Assembly: GCA_016868035.1 (NCBI GenBank)
Contig: VGID01000028.1
Location: 1-50,778, forward strand
Origin: Betaproteobacteria bacterium
GTDB lineage: Bacteria > Pseudomonadota > Gammaproteobacteria > Burkholderiales > SG8-41
Direction of reading: 5' to 3'
DNA: 50,778 nucleotides
Shown: positions 1-8,121 of the stretch, one piece after another
How the letters are laid out: each line of letters starts with the position of its first letter
Position numbering within the stretch: position 1 is the stretch's first letter
The notes under the pieces: generated by a model
Database searches by the model: none
Told to the model about the DNA's origin: nothing
The model's input: only the letters and a program-made list of their open reading frames with translations
Made by a program: the position numbers and the translations under genes

Positions 1-126
1 GCGGTAAGCGGTAAGCGGTAAGCGGTAAGCGGTAAGCGGTAAGCGGTAAGCGGTAAGCGGTAAGCGGTAAGCGGTAAGCGGTAAGCGGTAAGCGGTAAGC
101 GGTAAGCGGTAAGCGGTAAGCGGTAA
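1..126. repeat. Heptamer minisatellite (GCGGTAA)18
   Basis: Eighteen perfect head-to-tail copies of GCGGTAA run from the first base of the window, so the array may continue upstream. It contains no spacers and is not a CRISPR array. A second, degenerate heptamer block of opposite polarity lies about 30 bp downstream, so the two could pair into a foldback. The perfect copies suggest recent expansion or slippage; a collapsed or expanded assembly is also possible. Confidence 0.95.
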
Positions 127-155
127 GATTGGACTTGCCTGTTACCGGAAGTTCC

Positions 156-211
156 CGCTCACTGCTCACCGCTCACCGCTCACTGCTCACTGCTTACCGC
201 TCACCGCTTAC
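156..211. repeat. Degenerate inverted heptamer block (CGCTCAC/CGCTTAC)
   Basis: Eight contiguous heptamers of the form (C/T)GCT(C/T)AC. They are reverse-complement variants of the GCGGTAA array at 1-126 and form the opposite arm of a potential foldback. The last heptamer contains the TAA stop codon (208-210, minus strand) of the adjacent TPR gene, so the repeat abuts and completes that gene. Confidence 0.85.
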
Positions 212-942
212 TGCGTCTTGAACGCCGCGAGGCGTTTGCGGTGCCGCGCCGCCTCTTCCAGGTTGCCCTGCGCGTCGAGCGCAAGCGCGAGATTGTTCAG
301 CGTATGCGCGACGCTCAGATGCTCGGGCCCGAGCACCTGCTCCTTCAGGGACAGCGCGCGCCGCAGGAATTTTTCCGCCTCCGCGTACCGGTCCTGCGCG
401 AGCAGCATCGTTCCGATGTTGTGCAGGCCGGTTGCCGCCTGGAAGCTCTTCTGCCCGTGGCGCTTCTCGAAGATCGCGAGCGCCCTGCGGTGCAGCTTCT
501 CGGCTTCGCCGAACCTCTTCAGCGCGAAGAGAACCTCCGCCTCCGATTGCAACGCGATGCCGGTATTGCCGTGATCCGGGCCGTGCCGGCGCGCGGCGAG
601 CTTGACCGCGCGCTGCGCGAATTCAAGCGCTTCCTCCGGCTTCCCGCGCAGCCGCACGTAGAGCGCGGCCTGTGCGAGCGAGAGCCCGGTGGCACGGTGG
701 TTTTCGCCCAGCGTCGAGTCCGCTTCGCGCAGCGCCTCGCGCGCGAAGAGCTCCGCTTGTTCCAGGTTGCCGCGGTGGAAATGCAGTTCCGCCTGCTCGT
801 AGAGCAGCTTCCACTCCACCTCGCCGGCGGTGGCCGGCGGCGGCGCGGCAGCGAGGCACAGCAGCATGGCTGCCGCGAAAACCGCGTGACTGGAGGTGAT
901 CTCAAAAACCGCGAATATAGCCGCCGATGGACGCCGATACAC
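208..942 (-). CDS. TPR-repeat protein, exported, kinesin-light-chain-like repeats
   Basis: About 244 residues. After a hydrophobic N-terminal stretch ending in an Ala/Pro-rich segment (a possible signal peptide, roughly residues 18-40) come about four to five 42-residue tetratricopeptide repeats. They have the LGxxH spacing of kinesin-light-chain-like TPRs (LGENH, HGPDH, LGPEH). Such repeats form a helical solenoid for protein-protein contact; no catalytic motif is visible. The start is uncertain. The first codons fall inside a 10-bp-period repeat, no good ribosome binding site is seen, and a second Met at residue 26 (position 867) is an alternative that would shorten the leader. The stop codon lies inside a heptamer repeat. 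The downstream neighbour is repeat DNA only, so context gives no partner. Function unknown; the fold assignment is firm. Confidence 0.8.
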   Translation of the reverse strand: MYRRPSAAIFAVFEITSSHAVFAAAMLLCLAAAPPPATAGEVEWKLLYEQAELHFHRGNLEQAELFAREALREADSTLGENHRATGLSLAQAALYVRLRGKPEEALEFAQRAVKLAARRHGPDHGNTGIALQSEAEVLFALKRFGEAEKLHRRALAIFEKRHGQKSFQAATGLHNIGTMLLAQDRYAEAEKFLRRALSLKEQVLGPEHLSVAHTLNNLALALDAQGNLEEAARHRKRLAAFKTQ

Positions 943-1101
943 GCCGATCCTTATGATGATGAGTAATGAGTGATGGATGATGGGTGATGCGAGGAAATAG
1001 TGCGTGTGCTTACCAGCCTACCATTTCCCCATTCCCCATTTCCCATTTCCCATTTCCCATTACCAGTGTCATTCGCGTTCATCCGCGTTTATCTGCGGTT
1101 C
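904..1101. repeat. Nested foldback: decamer arms outside, heptamer arms inside
   Basis: This covers most of the gap between the TPR gene and dnaE. The outer left arm (904-950) has 10-bp-period units (CGCCGATGGA, CGCCGATACA). The outer right arm (1071-1101) has the opposed form (GCGTTCATCC, GCGTTTATCT, GCGGTT). Inside lie five heptamers at 958-992 (GATGAGT, AATGAGT, GATGGAT, GATGGGT, GATGCGA) and six at 1021-1062 (CCATTTC, then CCCATTC/CCCATTT/CCCATTA). The inner blocks are only partly complementary (ATGGG against CCCAT). No gene or promoter is evident in this stretch. Confidence 0.75.
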
Positions 1102-1175
1102 CATTATTGCTCTTCCCGGCGCCTTGGCGTCTTGGTGGCTGATTTCTGCTGCTTGACGCACGTCATCCTGATAAA

Positions 1176-1199
1176 CGAATCACGAATCACGACTCACGC
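1176..1199. repeat. Heptamer block CGAATCA x2 + CGACTCA at the dnaE 3' end
   Basis: Three consecutive heptamers, CGAATCA at 1176 and 1183 and CGACTCA at 1190. On the coding (minus) strand they read as the last codons of dnaE, and the TGA stop at 1180-1182 lies inside the first unit. The C-terminal residues of the annotated DnaE (GVSRDS) are therefore repeat-encoded. Confidence 0.85.
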
Positions 1200-4100
1200 C
1201 TTCGCCGTAGACAATCGTGACGTTCTCGGGGCTGAGCCACTCGCGAAGCGAGCGGATGAGCTCGTCGTGCAGGTTCACACGCCAGGCTTCGCCCAGGTCG
1301 ATCTCGCAGGTCGCGCCGCGGTTGGAATAAACCACCGAGACCGGGCACTGGCCGCTGCGGTAGGGCGCGAGGAGCTCGCGCAGGCGTCCGCCGGGGGATC
1401 CCCCGTTGCAGACCAGGCGCACGGCGCGCGCGAAGCGGTTGCGCGCCTCGCCGAGGTCGAGCGCATTGACCGCCTCGATGCGCATCCCGTAATCGGCGCC
1501 CGCCTCGGCTTCGCCGTTGCCCGCGCGCATGCGCGCGGAGCGCAGCCTCACCTCGAGCACCAGCAATTCATCTTCCTTGAGCTTGTGGCGGTGTGCCTCG
1601 AACGCCTCCCGGAACACCACCACTTCGAAGCGGCCGGTGTCGTCGGCGAGATGGACCACGCCCATGCGTCCGCTCGCCGTGTTCTGGATGCGCACGCCGA
1701 GGACCACGCCCGCGACCCAGTAGCTGCGCCCGGAATAATCCGCGCCGCTGTTCGCGAGGTCGGCGAGCCGGGTGCGCACGAAGCGACGCACCTCCTCGCG
1801 GTAGATGTCGAACAGGTGCCCGCTGAAATAGTAGCCGAGCGCCAGCTTCTCGTTCTGCAGCCTCTCCTTGGCGCTCCAGCGCGGCACGGCGGCAAGCGGC
1901 GCGCGCGAGCCGGGTTCCGCAAGCTCCCCGAACAGGCTCACCTGCTGCGCCGCACGGCTCGCCTGCTCCGCGCTCTCCAGCGCCGCGCCAACCGACGCGA
2001 GAGCCGCAGCCCGGTGATCATCCATGCCGTCGAACGCCCCGGCCCGCACGAGCGACTCCACGACCCGCCGGTTGACGAGCCGCTTGTCCACGCGATGGCA
2101 GAAATCGAAGAGATCTCGGAACGGGCCCGCTTTGCGGGCTTCCACGATCGAGGCGATCGCCGCCGCTCCCGTGCCCTTGATCGCACCCAGCCCGTAGCGG
2201 ATCGTCTTCGCGTCCACCGGCTCGAAGCGGTAGCTCGACTGGCTCACGTCGGGCGCCAGCAGCTGGATGCCGTGTGCGCGCGCGTCCTCGGCGAAGAGCT
2301 GCACCTTGTCGGTGTCGTCCATCACCGCCGACATGTTGGCCGCGATGAACGCGGCCGTGTGGTGCGCCTTGAAATACGCGGTCTGGTAGGCGACGAGCGC
2401 GTAGGCCGCGGCGTGCGACCGGTTGAATCCGTAGCCCGCGAACTTCTCCATCAGCCCGAAAAGCTCGTTCGCCTTGCGCTCGCCCAGGTTGTTCTTCACG
2501 GCGCCGGCGACGAACACGCTGCGGTGCTGCGCCATCTCCTCGGGCAGCTTCTTGCCCATCGCGCGGCGCAGCAGGTCGGCCCCGCCGAGGGTATAGCCGC
2601 CGATCAGCTGCGCGATCTGCATGACCTGTTCCTGGTACACCATCACTCCGTAAGTGGGGCTGAGGATCGGCTCGAGCCGCCGGTCGAGGTACTCGACGCG
2701 CTGGCGCCCGTGCTTGCGATCCACGAAATCCGGTATGAGATCCATCGGACCGGGCCGGTAGAGCGACACCAGCGCGATCAGGTCCTCGAAGCGGTCGGGC
2801 CGCGCGCGCTTCAAGAGGTCGCGCATGCCGCGCGATTCGAACTGGAACACGCCGGTCGTGTCGCCCGCCGCGAACAGCCGGTAGGTCGCGGTATCGTCGA
2901 GCGGGAGGCTCTCCAGTGACAAGGATTGAGGATTGAGGACTGGGGATTGAGCAAATCCCCCCTGTTTTTCCTCGATCCTCGATCCTCGATCCTCATTCCG
3001 GATGTAGCGCAGCGTCCAGTCGAGGATCGTGAGTGTGGTGAGCCCGAGGAAGTCGAACTTCACCAGGCCGACGGCTTCCACGTCCTTCATGTCGAACTGC
3101 GAGATCACGCTCTCGGAGCCATCCGCCGTGTAGAGCGGGCAGAAATCCGTGAGCTTGCCGGGCGCGATCAGCACCCCGCCCGCGTGCATGCCGACGTTGC
3201 GCGTGAGCCCCTCGAGCTTCTGCGCGAGCGCGAGCAGCTCCCGCACCTCCTCTTCCTTCTCCGCGCGCTCCTTCAGCTGCGGCTCCATCTTGCGCGCCTC
3301 GTCGAGCGTGATGTGGCGCCCCGGCTGGAACGGAATCAACTTCGCGAGCTGGTCACAGAACGTGTACGAGAGGTCGAGCACGCGGCCGACGTCGCGCACC
3401 ACGGCCCTCGCCGCCATCGTGCCGAAGGTCGCGATCTGGGAGACGCTGTCCGCCCCGAACTTGCCCTTGACGTATTCGATCACGCGGTCGCGCCCGTCCT
3501 GGCAGAAATCGATGTCGAAATCCGGCATCGAGACGCGCTCCGGGTTGAGGAAGCGCTCGAAAAGCAGGTCGTAGCGCAGCGGATCGAGATCGGTGATGCC
3601 CAGCGAATAGGCCGCGAGCGAGCCCGCGCCCGACCCGCGGCCGGGGCCCACCGGGATGCCGTTTGACTTCGCCCAGTTGATGAAGTCGGCCACGATGAGG
3701 AAGTAGCCCGGGAAGCCCATCTGCACGATGGTGTTCAACTCGAACTCGAGCCGCTCGCGGTAGCGCGGAAAGCGCTCCGCGCGCAGCTTCGCGTCAGGGT
3801 AAAGCTGCTTCATGCGGGCTTCGAGCCCCGCCGCCGCGCACTCGCGCAGGTAGCGGTCGAGCCCGATATTGCCCGGGGTGGGAAAGCGCGGCAGCTGGCT
3901 CTTGCCCAGCTCGAGCGCGAGATTGCAGCGCTTGGCGATCTCCACGCTGTTGGCGAGCGCCTGCGGAACGTCCTTGAAGGCCTCCGCCATCTCCGCCTGC
4001 GTGCGGAAGTGCTGCTCCGGGCCGAAGCGCCGCGGCCGGCGCGGATCAGAGAGCCGGTAGCCCTCGGCGATGCATACGCGCGCCTCGTGCGCGCGGAAGT

Positions 4101-4752
4101 CGTCCGGGCGAACGAACTGCACCGGGTGCGTAGCGACCACCGGGAGCTTCAGGAAGCAGGCGAGCTTCAGCGCGCGCTGAACGTAGGTCTCGACCGGCAT
4201 GCTCCCTTCCCCGAGGACCGTCGCGTTGCGCCCGGGCCGCTGCAGCTCGACGTAGTAGCGCCCCGGGAACAGTTTCTGCCACTCGCGGGCGAGCCGCTGC
4301 GCGAGCTTCTGGTTGTCCGCTACCAGCGCCTGTCCGAGGTCGCCGTGATGCGCGCCCGAGAGCGCGATCAGCCCTTCGGTGCCGGCCTCCGCGAACCAGC
4401 CTTTCTTCAGCTCGGCGCGCCCCCGGTAGCGGTTGCCGCGATAGGCGCGGGTGAGCAGATCGGACAGCCGCAGGTAGCCGGCGCGCGATTGCGCGAGGAG
4501 GAGCAACCGGTGCGGCTTGTCGCGGTCGGGCTCGTTCTCCAGCCAGACGTCGCAGCCGAGGACGGGCTTGACGCCGCGCGCGCGGGCTTCCTGGTAGAAC
4601 TTGACCATCCCGAAGACGTTGCCGAGATCGGTAAGCCCGAGCGCCGGCATGCCGTCCCCGGCCGCCGCCTCGACCGCCTCGTCGAGCCGAACGATCCCGT
4701 CCACGATCGAGTACTCGCTGTGCAATCGCAGATGGACGAACGACGGCCGCAT
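1180..4752 (-). CDS. dnaE: DNA polymerase III subunit alpha
   Basis: Replicative polymerase catalytic subunit, 1190 residues, usual for proteobacterial DnaE. The N-terminal PHP domain carries LRLHSEYS near residue 9. The polymerase active site has PDFDIDF near residue 410 (two metal-binding Asp) and KFDFLGL near residue 567 (third Asp). The glycine-rich GPGRGSGAGS and GMHAGGVLIAPG motifs, the FNRSHAAAYA motif near residue 777 and a C-terminal OB fold (from about 1010) are all present in order. Start ATG at 4752 gives MRPSF, matching the family N-terminus. Two oddities: residues about 586-612 are encoded by an inverted heptamer repeat inserted in frame between the third catalytic Asp and the conserved PLDD segment, and the last residues plus the stop codon come from another heptamer block. 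Otherwise the gene is intact and should encode the main replicase. Confidence 0.97.
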   Translation of the reverse strand: MRPSFVHLRLHSEYSIVDGIVRLDEAVEAAAGDGMPALGLTDLGNVFGMVKFYQEARARGVKPVLGCDVWLENEPDRDKPHRLLLLAQSRAGYLRLSDLLTRAYRGNRYRGRAELKKGWFAEAGTEGLIALSGAHHGDLGQALVADNQKLAQRLAREWQKLFPGRYYVELQRPGRNATVLGEGSMPVETYVQRALKLACFLKLPVVATHPVQFVRPDDFRAHEARVCIAEGYRLSDPRRPRRFGPEQHFRTQAEMAEAFKDVPQALANSVEIAKRCNLALELGKSQLPRFPTPGNIGLDRYLRECAAAGLEARMKQLYPDAKLRAERFPRYRERLEFELNTIVQMGFPGYFLIVADFINWAKSNGIPVGPGRGSGAGSLAAYSLGITDLDPLRYDLLFERFLNPERVSMPDFDIDFCQDGRDRVIEYVKGKFGADSVSQIATFGTMAARAVVRDVGRVLDLSYTFCDQLAKLIPFQPGRHITLDEARKMEPQLKERAEKEEEVRELLALAQKLEGLTRNVGMHAGGVLIAPGKLTDFCPLYTADGSESVISQFDMKDVEAVGLVKFDFLGLTTLTILDWTLRYIRNEDRGSRIEEKQGGFAQSPVLNPQSLSLESLPLDDTATYRLFAAGDTTGVFQFESRGMRDLLKRARPDRFEDLIALVSLYRPGPMDLIPDFVDRKHGRQRVEYLDRRLEPILSPTYGVMVYQEQVMQIAQLIGGYTLGGADLLRRAMGKKLPEEMAQHRSVFVAGAVKNNLGERKANELFGLMEKFAGYGFNRSHAAAYALVAYQTAYFKAHHTAAFIAANMSAVMDDTDKVQLFAEDARAHGIQLLAPDVSQSSYRFEPVDAKTIRYGLGAIKGTGAAAIASIVEARKAGPFRDLFDFCHRVDKRLVNRRVVESLVRAGAFDGMDDHRAAALASVGAALESAEQASRAAQQVSLFGELAEPGSRAPLAAVPRWSAKERLQNEKLALGYYFSGHLFDIYREEVRRFVRTRLADLANSGADYSGRSYWVAGVVLGVRIQNTASGRMGVVHLADDTGRFEVVVFREAFEAHRHKLKEDELLVLEVRLRSARMRAGNGEAEAGADYGMRIEAVNALDLGEARNRFARAVRLVCNGGSPGGRLRELLAPYRSGQCPVSVVYSNRGATCEIDLGEAWRVNLHDELIRSLREWLSPENVTIVYGEGVSRDS
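2922..2997. repeat. Inverted heptamer element inside the dnaE coding sequence
   Basis: Left arm: AGGATTG at 2922 and 2929, AGGACTG at 2936, GGGATTG at 2943. Right arm: CCTCGAT at 2970, 2977 and 2984, CCTCATT at 2991. The reverse complement of the right unit (ATCGAGG) differs from the left phase (ATTGAGG) by one transition. At the centre GGGGATT (2942-2948) and AATCCCC (2954-2960) form a perfect 7-bp stem with a 5-base loop. The element keeps the dnaE frame open and encodes a polar peptide (NEDRGSRIEEKQ...VLNPQSLSLE) at a position where other DnaE proteins have a short linker. Confidence 0.85.
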
Positions 4753-4854
4753 GCAACGCTATTTTACGGCGAAGCGTGGCTCCGTTTCACCCTCGCGTCC
4801 GGAATAATTTCTGCGAAAAAAATCCGCAACATAGAAGCTGCGGCTGCTCAGGCA

Positions 4855-4894
4855 CCGGGCGGCGCGCGAGCGCGCCCGCCGCGCCGCCGCCCGG
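4855..4894. terminator. GC-rich hairpin downstream of pxpA
   Basis: CCGGGCGGCG (4855-4864) and CGCCGCCCGG (4885-4894) form a perfect 10-bp stem around a 20-nt GC-rich loop. A further outer pair, CTCAGGCA (4847-4854) and TGCCTCAG (4908-4915), has one mismatch and overlaps the pxpA stop. No U-run follows directly on the minus strand (a T-run lies about 30 nt further on), so this could be a transcript-end or stabilising structure rather than a canonical intrinsic terminator. The rest of 4753-4910 is the dnaE upstream region. Confidence 0.45.
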
Positions 4895-4910
4895 CGAAAC
4901 GCAGGATGCC

Positions 4911-5687
4911 TCAGCCGAGTTTCATGTCCGGGAGCCGGACGATCTTCACGCCGGCGGCTTCCAGCGCCTGCCGCGCCGCCCGGGCGATCGCGACACCCGT
5001 CGGCTCGTCGCCGTGCACGCACAGCGTGTCGACGCGCGCCTCGATGCGCTTGCCGGTGCGCGAGGTGATCACGCCGTTGACGACCATGTCGACGACCTGC
5101 TTCGCCGCGGCCGCCGGGTCCTTGATCACCGTTCCCGCGATCTTGCGCGAGGCGAGCGTGCCGTCGTCGTTGTACTGGCGGTCGCAGTAACCTTCGCGCG
5201 CGACCTTCAGGCCCAGCTTGCGGCCGGCCTTCTCCATCTCCGAGCCGAAGTTGGTCACGTAGATGATTTCAGGATCGACCGACTTGATGGCGCGGCCGAT
5301 CGCCATCGCGTAGTCCGCATTCTCCGCCGCCATGTTGTTCAACGCGCCGTGCGGCTTCAGATGCGTGACCTTCTCGCCGACGTAGGCGGCCATCGCCGAG
5401 AGCGCGCCGATCTGGTACGCGATCAGGTACTCGAGCTCGTCCGGCTTCATGTCGATGCGGCGGCGCCCGAAACCCCAGAGGTCGTTGAAGCCGGGATGCG
5501 CCCCGATGCTCACGCCCTCTTCCTTGGCTCGCTGCACGACGTGGCGCATCGTCAGCGGGTCGCCCGCGTGAAAGCCGCAGGCGATGCTCGCCGAGCGGAT
5601 GATCTTGAGAATTTCGTCGTCATCGCCGATGTCGTAGGCGCCGAACCCCTCGCCCATGTCGGCATTCAGGTTGACCGAGATCGTCAT
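4911..5687 (-). CDS. pxpA: 5-oxoprolinase subunit PxpA (LamB/YcsF family)
   Basis: About 258 residues, the family's usual length. PxpA with PxpB and PxpC forms the ATP-dependent prokaryotic 5-oxoprolinase, opening pyroglutamate to glutamate. The LamB/YcsF signature is clear: NLNADMGEGFG at the N-terminus, then ACGFHAGDP, IGAHPGFND, LKPHGALNN and VHGDEP, which carry the conserved Asp/His residues. Two adjacent ATGs exist (5690 and 5687); GAGGTGA upstream is better spaced for the second. It lies 118 bp downstream of an amidohydrolase on the same strand, and pxpB-pxpC are divergent beyond that gene, so the three subunits are split between two transcripts. In this catabolic neighbourhood the substrate could be a lactam other than 5-oxoproline, but that is inference. 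Confidence 0.93.
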   Translation of the reverse strand: MTISVNLNADMGEGFGAYDIGDDDEILKIIRSASIACGFHAGDPLTMRHVVQRAKEEGVSIGAHPGFNDLWGFGRRRIDMKPDELEYLIAYQIGALSAMAAYVGEKVTHLKPHGALNNMAAENADYAMAIGRAIKSVDPEIIYVTNFGSEMEKAGRKLGLKVAREGYCDRQYNDDGTLASRKIAGTVIKDPAAAAKQVVDMVVNGVITSRTGKRIEARVDTLCVHGDEPTGVAIARAARQALEAAGVKIVRLPDMKLG

Positions 5688-5747
5688 CATTCACCTCTGG
5701 TCCAGGTAGTGATCATCCGGCTGCGCCGCGCGGCGTGGAATCGTATG

Positions 5748-5758
5748 ATACTAAGTAT
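5748..5758. promoter_or_regulatory. Palindrome ATACTAAGTAT upstream of pxpA
   Basis: A perfect 5+1+5 palindrome in an AT-rich patch (5741-5770) of an otherwise GC-rich 118-bp spacer between the amidohydrolase and pxpA. The preceding ATGATAC also occurs at 7336-7342 in the divergent promoter region. It could be an operator for the GntR/HutC regulator at 9150, which is not testable from this sequence alone. Confidence 0.35.
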
Positions 5759-5808
5759 AGCAACACAATATGATTTGGCCCAGCGCCGGCACGGTTCGGG
5801 ATGCCTCG

Positions 5809-7203
5809 TCAGTGGATCGGCCACTTGGGCCGAATGCGGTCGAGCAGGCCCGCGCGCCCGGCGATCCGTTCCCCGCGCTCCTGCGCTTGCTTGAGGACTT
5901 CCCGCTCGTCGATGCTCCGGACCACACCGTTCTCCATGAGGATCCTGCCGTTGCAGAGCACCGTGTCGGCGCCGCCGCGTGCGGAGTGCACGAGGTTGGT
6001 CAGCGGGTTGAGCAACGGCCGCCACTCGGGACTTCGCGTCTCGAAGATGGCGATATCCGCCTTTTTCCCGGGTTCCAGCGACCCGATCTCGTCGGCCCAC
6101 AGCGCGGCCTTCGCGCCGTTCAGCGTCGCCATCTCCAGCACCGTCTCGGGGGGCATGAGGGTCGGATCGAGCCGCTGCGCCTTGCATGCGCCCGAGACGA
6201 GCCACATCTGACGCACGATGTCGAGAAAGTTGCTCGAGGTTGCAGCGTCCGAGCCCAGCGCCACCGTGATTCCGAGCTCCATCATCTCCGGGAAACGGCC
6301 GAACTGCATGCTGCCCATGCCCAGGCGAAAACCGGTCGACGGAGTGCACGAGATCTTCAGATCGTGCCGCATGCTGAGTACGAGCTCCTTTGGGCTCGCC
6401 CAGCCCATGTGGATGAGGACCATGTTCGATCCCAGCGCGCCGAGCCGTGCCATGCGCTCGATGTCGGAGGCGCCGTGCAACGCGCGCGAGGCCGAAATCT
6501 CGTGGAAGGATTCGGAGGCGTGCATCACGAGCCCGACGCCGTTCTCGTCCGCCTTCTTCTTGATCGCCTGGATCATCGTGTCCGAGCACGCTGACAGCAC
6601 GCGCAGGGAGAACCACGCACGGACGCGGCCGTCGTGAGCGCCGTTGAGTTGCGTAACCGTTTCCTGCGCCCGGCGCAGGGCCTCCTCGCCGCTTTCGCGG
6701 AACATCCCCGCGGGCAGCTCGCCGATCGGCGTGTTGTGTACGTCGATCGCAGTGCGCGCGACGATGCCACGGATCCCGCTCTCGCCAACCGCCTGCGCGG
6801 TCTCCCGGGGAAAAAAGCTGCCGGGATCGATGAAGCACGTGGTTCCGGCGCGGATGAGCTCGAGCTGACAGCAGAGGGCCGCACAGTACGCGTCCTCCGC
6901 CATCAGTGCGCTCTCGTAGCCGTAAAGCCGTTCCAGCAGATGGACCTTCATCTCGCAGCCCTCTGCCACGCCCCGCCCGAGCTGCTGGACGTTGTGCACG
7001 TGCGTGTCGATCAGGCCGGGCATGACGAGCTTCCCGGCGGCGTCGATCTCTTTCGTCGCGGTAAAGTTCCTGGCCACATCCCTCGTCTTGCCTGCAGCGA
7101 CGATGCGGTCGCCCTCGATCGCGACGGCGCCATCGGTGAAGATGCGCCGCTCGGCGTCCATGCTGATCAGCCAATCGGCGTGCTTGACGAGTATCCTTTC
7201 CAT
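5809..7203 (-). CDS. Amidohydrolase, cytosine/S-adenosylhomocysteine deaminase-like
   Basis: 464 residues of the metal-dependent amidohydrolase superfamily (ATZ/TRZ and SAH deaminase-like branch), which deaminate or hydrolyse N-heterocycles. Metal-binding motifs are in order: DTHVHN with H68 and H70, then VMHASESFHE, LIHMGWAS, and GSDAATSSN with the catalytic Asp. Start ATG at 7203 is chosen because GGAGG precedes it by 6 nt; an upstream in-frame extension to 7302 lacks family similarity. It is transcribed before pxpA and divergently from pxpB across a 186-bp promoter region. With the molybdenum hydroxylase and 5-oxoprolinase genes nearby, a role in breaking down a nitrogen heterocycle or related cyclic compound is plausible. 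The exact substrate cannot be read from sequence. Confidence 0.88.
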   Translation of the reverse strand: MERILVKHADWLISMDAERRIFTDGAVAIEGDRIVAAGKTRDVARNFTATKEIDAAGKLVMPGLIDTHVHNVQQLGRGVAEGCEMKVHLLERLYGYESALMAEDAYCAALCCQLELIRAGTTCFIDPGSFFPRETAQAVGESGIRGIVARTAIDVHNTPIGELPAGMFRESGEEALRRAQETVTQLNGAHDGRVRAWFSLRVLSACSDTMIQAIKKKADENGVGLVMHASESFHEISASRALHGASDIERMARLGALGSNMVLIHMGWASPKELVLSMRHDLKISCTPSTGFRLGMGSMQFGRFPEMMELGITVALGSDAATSSNFLDIVRQMWLVSGACKAQRLDPTLMPPETVLEMATLNGAKAALWADEIGSLEPGKKADIAIFETRSPEWRPLLNPLTNLVHSARGGADTVLCNGRILMENGVVRSIDEREVLKQAQERGERIAGRAGLLDRIRPKWPIH

Positions 7204-7389
7204 TGCCTGCCTCCCCGCATCCGGCGGCGGAATGACCTGCGCGAACCCGGAATGCCAGCCGCTATCGATCGCGCGCGGCCCGATCGATCCCCGCCGCAAC
7301 ATGCGTCGTTATCTGCATATTTGTCGTACATTACAATGATACATTCTATCGACGATGGAGTCGGGCGTCCCCCGGGCGCGCCGCGACAC
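7204..7389. promoter_or_regulatory. Divergent promoter region, amidohydrolase / pxpB
   Basis: 186 bp between divergent genes. An AT-rich core at 7314-7346 (around TTGTCGTACATTACAATGA) stands out from GC-rich surroundings and contains ATGATAC, also present upstream of pxpA. It is the natural place for promoters and operators of both operons; no confident -35/-10 pair is assigned. Confidence 0.4.
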
Positions 7390-8121
7390 ATGTCTATGGC
7401 GAGCGTGCGGTTTCTTCCTTGCGGCGACACCGCGATCGTGATCGAGTTCGGCGACCGAGTGGATCACGGCCTGAACGCGCAGGTCCTGCGGCTCTCCGCG
7501 CGGGTGCGCGCGCAGAACGTCCCAGGCGTCATCGAGACACTGCCGACGTTACGCTCGCTGCTGGTTCATTACGACCCCCTCGCGACCGACAGCGCGAGCG
7601 TGACCGCAGCAATCGAGCGTCTTCTTCAGGGCAGCCACGGCGCAGCCGCACGCTCGCGCCTGTGGCGGATCCCGGCATGCTACGAAGGCAGCCACGCGCC
7701 CGACCTCGAGGACGTGGCAAAGCGCACCGGGCTCGCCGCCGATGAAATCGTCCGCTTGCACTGCAGCATGCGCTTTCATGTCTACATGGTCGGTTTCTCG
7801 CCGGGCTTTCCGTACATGGGCGACCTTCCCGAGTCCCTCGCACTGCCGCGCCGCAAGGACCCGCGCGTACGCGTCCCGGCCGGATCGATCGCCATCGCGA
7901 CCAGCATGACCGCGATCTATCCGGTCGAGAGCCCGGGCGGCTGGCACCTGATCGGCGCAACCCCGGTGCGATTGTTCGACGCGCGCTGGCCGCGGCCCGC
8001 CCTGCTCTCGCCCGGGGACAGGGTGAGTTTCGAGCCGGTCGGCGCGCGCGATTACGACGAAATCCGGTCAGCAGTTGCCGCGAACGGCTACGAAGTTCCG
8101 TGCGAAGCGATCGAAGCATGA
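7390..8121 (+). CDS. pxpB: 5-oxoprolinase subunit PxpB (KipI family)
   Basis: About 243 residues of the KipI/allophanate hydrolase subunit 1 family. Hallmarks are the N-terminal FLPCGDTAIVIEFGD, RSLLVHYDP, and the strongly conserved HVYMVGFSPGFPYMGDLP followed by PRRKDPRVRVPAGSIAIA and ESPGGWHLIGATP. PxpB and PxpC together form the ATP-dependent part of 5-oxoprolinase. Start ATG at 7390 (or 7396) matches the family N-terminus; an in-frame ATG at 7336 would add an unrelated 18-residue leader. No strong ribosome binding site is seen. The stop overlaps the pxpC start (ATGA), showing translational coupling. Confidence 0.92.
   Translation: MSMASVRFLPCGDTAIVIEFGDRVDHGLNAQVLRLSARVRAQNVPGVIETLPTLRSLLVHYDPLATDSASVTAAIERLLQGSHGAAARSRLWRIPACYEGSHAPDLEDVAKRTGLAADEIVRLHCSMRFHVYMVGFSPGFPYMGDLPESLALPRRKDPRVRVPAGSIAIATSMTAIYPVESPGGWHLIGATPVRLFDARWPRPALLSPGDRVSFEPVGARDYDEIRSAVAANGYEVPCEAIEA

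Noticed and set aside
1-211. CRISPR array
   Set aside because: The units are 7 bp and contiguous with no spacers, and there are no cas genes in the window.
1000-2919. Long plus-strand open frame (639 codons) opposite dnaE
   Set aside because: It is antisense to conserved dnaE sequence, rich in Arg/Ala/His as expected from reading GC-rich genes backwards, and resembles no family.
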